A stretch of DNA of 5,663 nt from Geopsychrobacter sp. (GCA_021647445.1 JAKIUS010000125.1:1-5663); one strand, 5' to 3'. Shown: positions 1 through 5,615, counted from the stretch's first letter. The notes: a model not told the origin generated them from the letters alone. Program-made: numbers and translations.

Positions 1-271
1 AACTTGTCAGAAGGATGGTCTGGCGAACTTTACCGGTCTGGATGGCGGTGATCGCCATCGCCATGGTCAGGGAACTGGCGAGCAGAATCAGGGTGTTGAT
101 GCCGCCGAAATAGATGTTCAGTTTATGGCTGGCGACGCCGAATTGTTCAGGAAACTTTGAGAGCGCAATTGCAAACAACAGAAAAAGCCCACCGAAGAGG
201 ATGATCTCGGTGTAGAGAAAGACCCACATGCCGAAGCGCGCGCCGGTGTCATCTCGTTCCTCATGGCTCAT
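1..271 (-). CDS. coxC: Cytochrome c oxidase subunit III, N-terminal part (cut by window edge)
   Basis: Subunit III of an aa3-type haem-copper oxidase, an integral inner-membrane protein that supports subunit I. I translated the minus strand from ATG at 271: the first 90 residues are open and run off the left edge. They begin MSHEERDDTGARFGMWVFLY and continue TEIILFGG, the typical first helix of this family (consensus like GMWxFLxxE...FGG), with a second helix beginning around residue 55 (FGGINTLILLASSLTMAMAI). An AAGGAG ribosome-binding site (281-286) lies 9 bases upstream of the ATG. The start overlaps the 3' end of the subunit I gene by 11 bases, so the two are probably translationally coupled. 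The C-terminal two thirds are outside the window. Identification is from family resemblance and neighbourhood; confidence is high. Confidence 0.9.
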   Translation of the reverse strand, partial: MSHEERDDTGARFGMWVFLYTEIILFGGLFLLFAIALSKFPEQFGVASHKLNIYFGGINTLILLASSLTMAMAITAIQTGKVRQTILLTS

Positions 272-1886
272 CGGCAACCACTCCTTTGAAGTCGTAGGGA
301 CCACGGGTTAAAACCGGGTCTTCTTCGCCGAAGTTTTCCATCGGTGGTGGCGAAGGAACTGTCCACTCAAGGGTCGCAGCGGCCCAGGGGTTATTTCCGA
401 CCGGCCGTCCGCTTCTGATGCCGCGCCACAGGTTGACGAACATGATGATCAGCCCTAAGGCTAGAATCCATGAGCCGATGGTGGCGACCATATTAAGTGG
501 GCCAAATTGTGGCAGGTAGTCGTAGTAACGGCGCGGCATGCCCTGGATTCCGACCGCCTGCATCGCCATGTAGGTGACGTTGAAGCCGACAAACAACAGC
601 GCCCAAGCGACGGTTGCAATTTTGTGGTTATACATGCGGCCGAAAATCTTTGGCAGCCAGTAGTGCAGGGCAGCAAAGAAAGCGAAGCCGGTACCGCCGA
701 ACATTGTGTAGTGAAAATGTCCAACTACGAAAGTCGTATCATGCAGATGGATATCCGCTGCGGCCGCGCCCAAGGCCAGCCCACCCAGTCCGCCGATGGC
801 GAAGAGAAAGATAAATGACAGGGCGTAGAGCATCGGCGGGGCCAGTTGAATTGAGCCCTTGTAGAGGGTTGAGACCCAGTTGAAAATCTTGATTGCGCTG
901 GGGATGGCGACGATGAAGGTTAAAAACGAGAAGATCATGATCGCCATGTCGCTCATACCGCTGGTGTACATGTGGTGCGCCCAGACCAGCGACCCGGCAA
1001 AGGCGATCGCCAGGCTCGAGAAGGCCATCGCCCAGTAGCCGAACAGCGGTTTGCGTGCGAAGACTGGGATGACTTCGGAGATGACACCCATGGCGGGCAG
1101 AATCATGATGTAGACCGCTGGGTGGCTGTAGATCCAGAACAGGTGTTGATAGAGAACCGGATCGCCTCCTCTGGCGACATCAAACAGCCCGGCACCGAAG
1201 ATCCGTTCGAAAAAAATCAGAGCCAGGGTGATCCCCAGCATCGGGGTGGCCAGCACCTGGACCCAGGCGGTGGCGTAGAGGGTCCAGACGAACATCGGCA
1301 GCTTGCCCCAGCCCATCCCCTTGCAACGCAGCCGGTGGATAGTGGTGACGAAGTTGATGCCGGTCAGGATCGACGAGAAACCGAGCAGAAAAGCCGCCGA
1401 AACCGCCAGATTGACGTTGGTGGTGGTCTGGGTGCTAAACGGAACATAGAAGGTCCAGCCGGTATCGGGTGGGCCGCCGCCGCTGAAGATAGCGACGACC
1501 GCTAATATTGCGCCACCGACATAACAGTACCAGGAGAGCAGGTTAATGCGCGGAAAGCTGACATCACGCGCGCCGATCATGATTGGCAGCAGAATATTGC
1601 CGAAGGCCGCCGGAATACTCGGGATGATGAACAGAAAGATCATAATCACGCCATGGACGGTGAAGGTGGCGTTATAGGTCTGGGCTTCCATGATGCCGGT
1701 ACCCGGCTGCAAGAGTTGCAGGCGTAAGGCCAGACCCAGACAGACGCCAACAATAAACAGGCGGACGATGCAGCCGAGGTAGAGCAGACCGATCCGCTTA
1801 TGATCGGTCGATGTCACCCAGCCCAGAATGCCTGCGCGCGGACTTTCGCTGAAGAAGCCGCCGTAGCCAGAGGTTGTTTCACTCAT
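261..1886 (-). CDS. coxA: Cytochrome c oxidase subunit I (A2-type haem-copper oxidase)
   Basis: Catalytic subunit of a proton-pumping terminal oxidase reducing O2 to water in the cytoplasmic membrane; 541 aa, about 12 helices, normal for the family. Haem a ligands are H78 and H392, the haem a3 ligand is H390, and the CuB ligands are H255, H304 and H305, with Y259 placed for the His-Tyr crosslink. H382/D383 match the Mg-site region. D-channel residues N97, D108 and N115 are present, as are K-channel S330 and K333 and the Arg pair R452/R453. The residue after HP, Glu in A1 enzymes (HPEVY), is A257 here, within Y253-S254-H-P-A-V-Y; this YSHP signature defines the A2 subtype. The IGAPD loop reads IGARD (R107). 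The ATG overlaps the upstream sco stop by 4 bases (ATGA); only a weak purine-rich site precedes it, so coupling is likely. Downstream, subunit III overlaps by 11 bases. Confidence 0.97.
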   Translation of the reverse strand: MSETTSGYGGFFSESPRAGILGWVTSTDHKRIGLLYLGCIVRLFIVGVCLGLALRLQLLQPGTGIMEAQTYNATFTVHGVIMIFLFIIPSIPAAFGNILLPIMIGARDVSFPRINLLSWYCYVGGAILAVVAIFSGGGPPDTGWTFYVPFSTQTTTNVNLAVSAAFLLGFSSILTGINFVTTIHRLRCKGMGWGKLPMFVWTLYATAWVQVLATPMLGITLALIFFERIFGAGLFDVARGGDPVLYQHLFWIYSHPAVYIMILPAMGVISEVIPVFARKPLFGYWAMAFSSLAIAFAGSLVWAHHMYTSGMSDMAIMIFSFLTFIVAIPSAIKIFNWVSTLYKGSIQLAPPMLYALSFIFLFAIGGLGGLALGAAAADIHLHDTTFVVGHFHYTMFGGTGFAFFAALHYWLPKIFGRMYNHKIATVAWALLFVGFNVTYMAMQAVGIQGMPRRYYDYLPQFGPLNMVATIGSWILALGLIIMFVNLWRGIRSGRPVGNNPWAAATLEWTVPSPPPMENFGEEDPVLTRGPYDFKGVVADEP

Positions 1887-2686
1887 GATTTCTTCTTTCT
1901 GCCGCCGAAAACAAGATAAAGCAAAAATGAACCCAGGGTCAGCAGAATGACCGTGCCGCTGATCCGCAGGAGATTAAAGGTGTATCTGCGCCCGACCGGG
2001 TCGTAGCTGAAACAGAAGGAGAGTGCCTTGCGCACCGGGTTGCCGATCCGCCCCTCTGAGGCTTCGATCAGTGCCATGGTCAGATCCAGCGGCGAAAAAC
2101 GGTAACCGTTCAGGTAGCGGACGATTTTCCCCGTGTCGCTGACCACAAAGGCGGCCACCGGATGCAAAAAATCTGCGCCTTTTTTCGGAAAGCGGTAGCC
2201 TGCTGAATCGGTCACCAAGCGGATGTTTTTTTTATCGCCGGTCAAAAAGGACCAGGCGGCACGCGGAAAGTTGTTATTCAATGCCGTCATGAAGGTTTTT
2301 TTGCTATGGGCCGCAATGGCAGTCCCCTCTTCGTCATCGATGCTGAAGGTGACAACCCGGTAGTCTTTACCTGCCTCAAGTTTGATGTCGGGCAGTGCTT
2401 TGACCAGGCCACCAAGTAAGAGGTTACAGACGTTGCGGCAACGATAATAGACTGGAACAATCAGGGTTGGTCGATCGATCAGTTCATTCAGGCGTACTTT
2501 CTGCCCGTTAGAGTCTATAAATTGGGTATTTAAGGGAATATATTCACCCAGCCGCTCATCCAGCCAGTTTGGTGGCGGGTCTGCCATCAGATGCTGTTCC
2601 GCTGCCGGTTCGCCATCATGCGCATGTACAGTGTGCAGGGGTATAAACAGGCAAAATATTGTCAGTAGAATGTAGACGTAAGGCAA
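1883..2686 (-). CDS. SCO1/SenC-family copper chaperone with C-terminal membrane anchor
   Basis: Sco proteins are thioredoxin-fold copper/thiol chaperones that help assemble the CuA centre of oxidase subunit II on the outer face of the membrane. The 267-aa product has an N-terminal signal sequence (about 1-22, ending HTVHA), then a Sco domain at about 45-210 with the copper-binding CxxxC motif C83-R-N-V-C87 and the distal conserved histidine H175 (FLHPVAAF). A conserved-looking tail FCFSYDPVGRRY (224-235) precedes a C-terminal helix at about 243-260 and a basic GGRKKKS end, so the domain is held at the membrane with the tail inside. The start codon is TTG at 2686, chosen because AGGAG (2695-2699) sits 8 bases upstream and because the next Met (34) would delete the signal peptide. 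It is the first gene of the oxidase operon and overlaps coxA by 4 bases. Confidence 0.93.
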   Translation of the reverse strand: MPYVYILLTIFCLFIPLHTVHAHDGEPAAEQHLMADPPPNWLDERLGEYIPLNTQFIDSNGQKVRLNELIDRPTLIVPVYYRCRNVCNLLLGGLVKALPDIKLEAGKDYRVVTFSIDDEEGTAIAAHSKKTFMTALNNNFPRAAWSFLTGDKKNIRLVTDSAGYRFPKKGADFLHPVAAFVVSDTGKIVRYLNGYRFSPLDLTMALIEASEGRIGNPVRKALSFCFSYDPVGRRYTFNLLRISGTVILLTLGSFLLYLVFGGRKKKS

Positions 2687-2694
2687 CAGAATAA

Positions 2695-2699
2695 CTCCT
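2695..2699 (-). promoter_or_regulatory. Ribosome-binding site that decides the TTG start of the sco gene
   Basis: AGGAG on the minus strand lies 8 bases before the TTG at 2686. No ATG or GTG is present at a matching distance, and the frame is closed upstream by TAA at 2711-2713. This supports TTG initiation. Confidence 0.75.
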
Positions 2700-2709
2700 G
2701 AAATATAGA

Positions 2710-2738
2710 ATTATATTGTACTGCTAAATAGTTTACTC
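2710..2738 (-). promoter_or_regulatory. Candidate sigma-70 promoter of the sco-coxA-coxC operon
   Basis: A perfect TATAAT hexamer is read on the minus strand at 2715-2710. The -35 position about 17 bases upstream (2738-2733, GAGTAA) is a poor match, so an activator may be needed or the site may be fortuitous. It would start RNA near 2703, giving a leader of only about 17 bases that still includes the AGGAG site. Confidence 0.4.
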
Positions 2739-2787
2739 TTTTAGTCATTTATCGCAAGCAGATTGACGCACTTTTGGCGAATATTAA

Positions 2788-2797
2788 ATGGTACCAT
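2788..2797. repeat. 10-bp perfect palindrome ATGGTACCAT between the divergent operons
   Basis: The palindrome lies centrally in the 183-base divergent intergenic region, upstream of the rightward promoter candidate. It could be an operator half-site pair, but a 10-bp palindrome can also occur by chance and I do not recognise a known regulator site. Confidence 0.25.
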
Positions 2798-2806
2798 GAA
2801 AATTTC

Positions 2807-2836
2807 TTGGCAACAGTTCCAGTCGCGCATTAAGAT
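2807..2836 (+). promoter_or_regulatory. Candidate sigma-70 promoter of the slyX operon
   Basis: TTGGCA (2807-2812, five of six consensus bases) is followed after 18 bases by TAAGAT (2831-2836, four of six). RNA would start near 2843, leaving about 27 bases of leader with a GGAGG ribosome-binding site at 2858-2862. Confidence 0.45.
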
Positions 2837-2869
2837 ACATTTCATTCACAATAAACCGGAGGAATCGTG

Positions 2870-3061
2870 ATGGAAGAGATTAGACAACGGTTGACTGACT
2901 TGGAGATGCGTTTCGCTTTTCAGGCCGAGACAATCGAAGAGTTAGACCAGGTTGTGACCACTTGCAATCTGCAGATTCAGCAATTGACCCGTGAAAATAG
3001 TCACCTCAAGGAGATGCTGCGTTCCCTGGCTCCCGATCTGCCGGAATCGCCCGATGAGTGA
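2870..3061 (+). CDS. slyX: SlyX family protein
   Basis: Small soluble protein of 63 aa belonging to the SlyX family, whose molecular role is poorly defined (named from the slyD region of enterobacteria). The sequence MEEIRQRLTDLEMRFAFQAE, then TIEELDQVV, is the typical SlyX opening, where LExRxAFQExTIEELNxVV is the family pattern. Heptad spacing of Leu/Ile through residue 54 predicts a coiled coil, followed by a Pro-rich acidic tail (LAPDLPESPDE). A GTG three bases upstream (2867) is also in frame, but the strong GGAGG at 2858-2862 is 7 bases from the ATG at 2870 and only 4 from the GTG, so I choose the ATG. It is the first gene of a four-gene operon; its stop overlaps the next start by 8 bases (ATGAGTGA). 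Confidence 0.88.
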   Translation: MEEIRQRLTDLEMRFAFQAETIEELDQVVTTCNLQIQQLTRENSHLKEMLRSLAPDLPESPDE

Positions 3062-3560
3062 CCGGTTACTCCCTTCGCGGCGCGTGTTGCTGGAGGCTTT
3101 GGTGTTGGTCTTTTTTGCGGTTGCCGTGGGATTGAGTCTGAATTACGCGCTGGTCCTGAGGGCCTTCTCTGGACGGACTGTGGTGGTTAAATCAGCGTCT
3201 CTTAACCAGCCTGCACAGCAGTTTCCTCAGCCGGTCGATTACGAAGAGTTGGACGATCTGCTCGCGACGGGGTCCCGGTTTATCGATGCGCGTGATGCGC
3301 ATCTTTACGCCGATAGTCACTTGCCGGGAGCTATCTCTCTGCCCCTGGGCGAGGTCGATCAACGCTTGGAAGCGTTCTCGGCGCAGGTACCCCGTGAAAC
3401 GTCGTTGATTCTTTATTGCAACGGTTTCGGCTGCCCGGATTCCTTCGATCTGGGGGTGCGACTGATTGCCGAAGGCTATCGGCAGGTCAAGGTGTATGAG
3501 GGCGGATTCCCCGAATGGCGTGATCGCGGTCGACAACTTGAAACGGTAGAGAAGCGATGA
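3054..3560 (+). CDS. Membrane-anchored rhodanese-like protein, probably periplasmic
   Basis: A 168-aa protein with one N-terminal helix (about 11-36) after a basic segment (RLLPSRR), so the rest should face the periplasm. A single rhodanese domain spans about 60-165. It shows the DAR motif (78-80, FIDARD), the HLPGAISLPL segment (89-98), the active-site loop LYCNGFGCPDS with catalytic-position C122, and the closing YEGGFPEW (148-155). The loop carries a second cysteine, C127, not found in the classical CxxGxR loop, so thiol/disulfide or sulfur-carrier chemistry is as plausible as thiosulfate sulfurtransfer. The frame is open further upstream to 2991, but that would overlap most of the 3' part of slyX. 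ATG at 3054 forms an 8-base start/stop overlap and is the better start. Its stop overlaps the next ATG by 4 bases. Confidence 0.88.
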   Translation: MSDRLLPSRRVLLEALVLVFFAVAVGLSLNYALVLRAFSGRTVVVKSASLNQPAQQFPQPVDYEELDDLLATGSRFIDARDAHLYADSHLPGAISLPLGEVDQRLEAFSAQVPRETSLILYCNGFGCPDSFDLGVRLIAEGYRQVKVYEGGFPEWRDRGRQLETVEKR

Positions 3561-3997
3561 AAAAGTGGAGTTATCACCTTTGTCGCTTGTTGCTGGCCGG
3601 GGTTTTTATCTATGCAGGATTTCTAAAAGGGCGTGATCCGGTCGCCTTTGCCGGACAGGTTGCGGCCTATCAAATTTTACCCTATGCATTCAATTATCTG
3701 GTTGCCGCGACTCTGCCCTTTATTGAATTGCTCTGTGGGGTGTTGTTGCTGTTGAATCGCCGGGTTCAACCGGCGCTGTTGGTTCTTTTTGGTCTGAACG
3801 CTGCGTTTATGCTCGCCCTTTTCAGTCTGGTGTGGCGTGGCCTGGATATCGATTGTGGCTGCTTTCATCCCGGGGCCGAAGAGGGGACGGGAACCAGCCC
3901 GTTGATGGCGTTATTCCGTGATGCGGGACTGATGCTGGCGATTTTGAGCGTCTGGGTGTTCCGTCCTAAACAGGCCGGGGAGCCGCTCGATGAATGA
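3557..3997 (+). CDS. DoxX/MauE-like four-helix membrane protein
   Basis: A 146-aa integral membrane protein with four predicted helices at about 7-24, 46-67, 71-93 and 117-136. The opening RLLLAGVFIYAGFLKGRDP is typical of the DoxX/MauE superfamily (helix 1 ending in G-x-x-K). IDCGCF (98-103) between helices 3 and 4, with C100 and C102, is the MauE-type signature. MauE takes part in maturation of the disulfide-rich small subunit of methylamine dehydrogenase, but no mau genes are visible here. With the basic N-terminus inside and NRR (67-69) inside, the CGC motif is predicted to lie on the periplasmic side, the same compartment as the upstream rhodanese domain. It overlaps the rhodanese gene by 4 bases (ATGA) and kamA by 8 (ATGAATGA). 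The exact substrate is unknown. Confidence 0.85.
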   Translation: MKKWSYHLCRLLLAGVFIYAGFLKGRDPVAFAGQVAAYQILPYAFNYLVAATLPFIELLCGVLLLLNRRVQPALLVLFGLNAAFMLALFSLVWRGLDIDCGCFHPGAEEGTGTSPLMALFRDAGLMLAILSVWVFRPKQAGEPLDE

Positions 3998-5030
3998 ACC
4001 CTGGCAGCAGCAACTGCGCGGGCTGCTGACCGATCCTGTTGAATTGGCTGAACGTTTCAATCTCGATCCGCAGGTGCTGAAAGCGGTCACAGAACGCTAT
4101 CCCTTGCGGATCAGCAAGGCGGTGCTCGATTTAATCGAAACCCCCGGCGATCCGATCTGGCGACAGTTTATTCCCGATCCGCGTGAACTCGAAGCGACTG
4201 GGCTGGTCGATCCCCTCGGCGAGGAGGATCTGTCACCGGTGCCGAGCGTTGTCCATCGTTATCCCGATCGCGCGCTCTTTCTGGTTAGTGGCAGTTGTGC
4301 CAGTTATTGCCGCTTCTGTACCCGCAAACGGCGAGTCGGTTGTGCGGGCAGTGCGCCCAGTTTTCGTGAATTACGGGCCGGAATCGACTATATCGCCGCA
4401 ACGCCGCAGATCCGTGATGTGCTCTTTTCGGGAGGCGATCCCCTGCTGCTGCCCGATGCTGTACTCGGTGATCTGCTCGATCGTGTCCACCAGATCCCGC
4501 ATGTAGAAATCCTGCGCATCGGCAGTCGTGTCCCTTTAACCCTGCCTCAACGGATCACTCCTGCCCTTTGTACCTTGTTGAAACGCTTCTCTCCCCTTTA
4601 TCTGAATACCCATTTCAATCACCCGCGTGAACTGACGGACGAAGCGCTTGCCGTCTGTAACCTGCTGGCCGATCACGGCATTGTGCTGGGCAATCAGACG
4701 GTCCTGCTTAAGGGGGTTAATGATGATCCGGAGGTGATTCGTGAGTTGTTTTTTAAACTCTTGAAGATGCGGGTGCGTCCCTATTATTTGCATCAGATGG
4801 ACCTGGTGCGTGGCGGCGAGCATTTTCGGACTCCGCTTAATTGTGGCCTGAACATTATGGCTGAGCTGCGCGGCAAGGTCACCGGGATGGCCTGCCCGCA
4901 GTTTGTCGTCGATCTTCCGGGTGGCAAGGGCAAGGTGCCGTTATTGCGGGATGCACTCAGCCAGAACAAGCAAAAAACCTACATCCGTTCAGCAGCGGAT
5001 GAAATAATCGATTATCCAGATTGTGTCTAG
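3990..5030 (+). CDS. kamA: KamA-family radical-SAM lysine 2,3-aminomutase
   Basis: A PLP- and [4Fe-4S]/SAM-dependent enzyme predicted to move the alpha-amino group of L-lysine to the beta carbon. The cluster motif is C103-ASY-C107-RF-C110, followed by T-R112, the carboxylate-binding Arg position of clostridial lysine 2,3-aminomutase (LAM). SGGDPL (147-152) is the usual second motif. K315 in PGGKGK is the PLP lysine. D271 (in MDLVRGGEHFRTP) and D308 (in VVDLPGG) match the two aspartates that bind the lysine epsilon-amino group, with the same 37- and 7-residue spacings as LAM D293-D330-K337. At 346 aa it is about 70 residues shorter than LAM (416) and close to EpmB (342), the enzyme of EF-P modification; the cluster and PLP motifs look more LAM-like. 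Neither efp/epmA nor ablB is visible, so the pathway (beta-lysine osmolyte versus EF-P) is open. GGGGAG at 3977-3982 supports the ATG, which overlaps the upstream stop. Confidence 0.92.
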   Translation: MNEPWQQQLRGLLTDPVELAERFNLDPQVLKAVTERYPLRISKAVLDLIETPGDPIWRQFIPDPRELEATGLVDPLGEEDLSPVPSVVHRYPDRALFLVSGSCASYCRFCTRKRRVGCAGSAPSFRELRAGIDYIAATPQIRDVLFSGGDPLLLPDAVLGDLLDRVHQIPHVEILRIGSRVPLTLPQRITPALCTLLKRFSPLYLNTHFNHPRELTDEALAVCNLLADHGIVLGNQTVLLKGVNDDPEVIRELFFKLLKMRVRPYYLHQMDLVRGGEHFRTPLNCGLNIMAELRGKVTGMACPQFVVDLPGGKGKVPLLRDALSQNKQKTYIRSAADEIIDYPDCV

Positions 5031-5432
5031 AGGACAGTTATCTTTGAAAAGACTGAGTTGCAACGTTTGACGTTTGTGTTGATGCACAGTCTGTCTCTGT
5101 GTGGGCAAGCGTAGTATTGGCGAACCCTTCTGAGGTACCTTTCTATTGTAATTTGTCTCTTTGGAACAAGATGTTTTCTGGAAGTGGAAGTACATGTTGT
5201 TTGTTTTTGTTGATTTACCATTAACTTGTTGTTGTTTTAAAATTAAAAACAGTGCAATCTGAGAAATTAGTCTGGACTTCTTTTAAATTGTTAGTATATC
5301 GTCTTCTCTAGAGGGCTAAGCATTTTCTAATTGTGTATGGAATGGAAGGTTCTTGTTTTATTTAACGGTTTTTTAAGTAGATCTATTATTAGAAAAATAA
5401 ATTTACGGTGTCGTATTGCTGAAAAGCGGTAT
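5031..5432. other. AT-rich intergenic stretch without a convincing gene
   Basis: About 400 bases between kamA and the riboswitch, clearly richer in A/T and T-runs than the coding DNA on its left. I see no plausible protein (open frames on the minus strand here have no ribosome-binding site or recognisable sequence), no tRNA, and no clear terminator for kamA. Minor features are a tandem 7-base repeat (ACGTTTG twice, 5063-5076), a tandem 6-base repeat (GGAAGT twice, 5180-5191), a 5-bp hairpin CACAG/CTGTG (5085-5101) without a T-run, and an AT-rich imperfect palindrome at 5234-5250. It probably holds the promoter of the riboswitch transcript. Confidence 0.6.
5361..5389 (+). promoter_or_regulatory. 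Candidate promoter for the riboswitch-controlled transcript
   Basis: TATTAT (5384-5389) matches five of six -10 bases; 17 bases upstream TTTAAC (5361-5366) is a weak -35. RNA would start near 5396, about 37 bases before the aptamer's first paired strand. An alternative is TGGACT (5273-5278) with TATATC (5295-5300), 16 bases apart. In this AT-rich DNA either could be fortuitous. Confidence 0.3.
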
Positions 5433-5529
5433 GCCTTTGTAAAGAGCAAATCACGAGAAATCGTGAGACGCAGAGCTTAGGGACTACCGGAGAAATTCCC
5501 TCTCCTATGTCAGCCTGGCCGCCAGAGGT
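5433..5529 (+). ncRNA. GEMM-I cyclic-dinucleotide riboswitch aptamer, A20 variant (predicted 3',3'-cGAMP type)
   Basis: The conserved GEMM-I core is visible in order. First comes AAAGAGCAAA (5441-5450). A perfect 6-bp stem TCACGA/TCGTGA (5451-5456 with 5461-5466) is closed by a GAAA tetraloop. Then come GACGCAGAGC (5467-5476) and CTAC...CTATG, a receptor-like internal loop in the second stem, and finally CAGCCTGGCCGCC (5511-5523). The pairings fit the known fold: P1 is GCCTTTG (5433-5439) with CAGAGGT (5523-5529). The second domain pairs GCU 5475-5477 with GGC 5517-5519, AGG 5479-5481 with CCU 5514-5516, GAC 5482-5484 with GUC 5509-5511, and GGAG 5489-5492 with CUCC 5502-5505. Aligned to Vibrio Vc2, the base corresponding to G20 is A (5445). 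In Geobacter this variant (GEMM-Ib) senses c-AMP-GMP. One departure is G at 5473 where the core usually has A (GCAGAGC for GCAAAGC). Confidence 0.9.
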
Positions 5530-5547
5530 TATTCTGGTGGCTTTTTT
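5518..5547 (+). terminator. Intrinsic terminator overlapping the 3' strand of the aptamer
   Basis: Left arm GCCGCCAGA (5518-5526) and right arm TCTGGTGGC (5533-5541) form 9 pairs, one of them G-U, with the loop GGTTAT and six T after the stem (5542-5547). The left arm uses the conserved GCCGCC of the aptamer and part of the P1 3' strand, so terminator and ligand-bound aptamer cannot form together. Ligand binding should therefore permit read-through. Confidence 0.9.
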
Positions 5548-5615
5548 ATTGCCTGCCTAGAATAACAATATCCATCCTCAGTACGACTTCATCAAAAAAA
5601 ACAAAACAGACTTGA

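Noticed and set aside
972..1505. Long open frame on the plus strand, antisense to coxA
   Set aside because: It is rich in Asp/Gly/Gln/Arg without family motifs, and is a shadow of the strongly conserved subunit I gene on the other strand. The shorter plus-strand frames at 507-818 and 614-814, and the minus-strand frame in another phase at 461-724, are rejected for the same reason.
2991..3053. Upstream extension of the rhodanese gene to a GTG at 2991
   Set aside because: It would lie inside slyX with no ribosome-binding site and would add a Cys/Arg-rich stretch before the natural signal-anchor start at 3054.
3192..3868. Minus-strand open frames opposite the rhodanese and MauE-like genes
   Set aside because: They are shadows of genes with clear domains on the plus strand; their translations show no motif. 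The minus-strand frame at 4536-4823 opposite kamA is rejected likewise.
5085..5101. Hairpin CACAG/CTGTG as a terminator for kamA
   Set aside because: It has only five pairs, a seven-base loop and no following T-run.
4989..5221. Two overlapping minus-strand open frames after kamA
   Set aside because: They lack ribosome-binding sites, have low-complexity and Lys/Thr/Gln-rich translations with no family resemblance, and one runs into the kamA 3' end.
5433..5529. Assignment as an ordinary c-di-GMP (GEMM-Ia) riboswitch
   Set aside because: The fold is shared, but A at 5445 replaces the G typical of c-di-GMP aptamers and the genes suggest a Geobacter-like host. c-di-GMP binding is kept only as an alternative.
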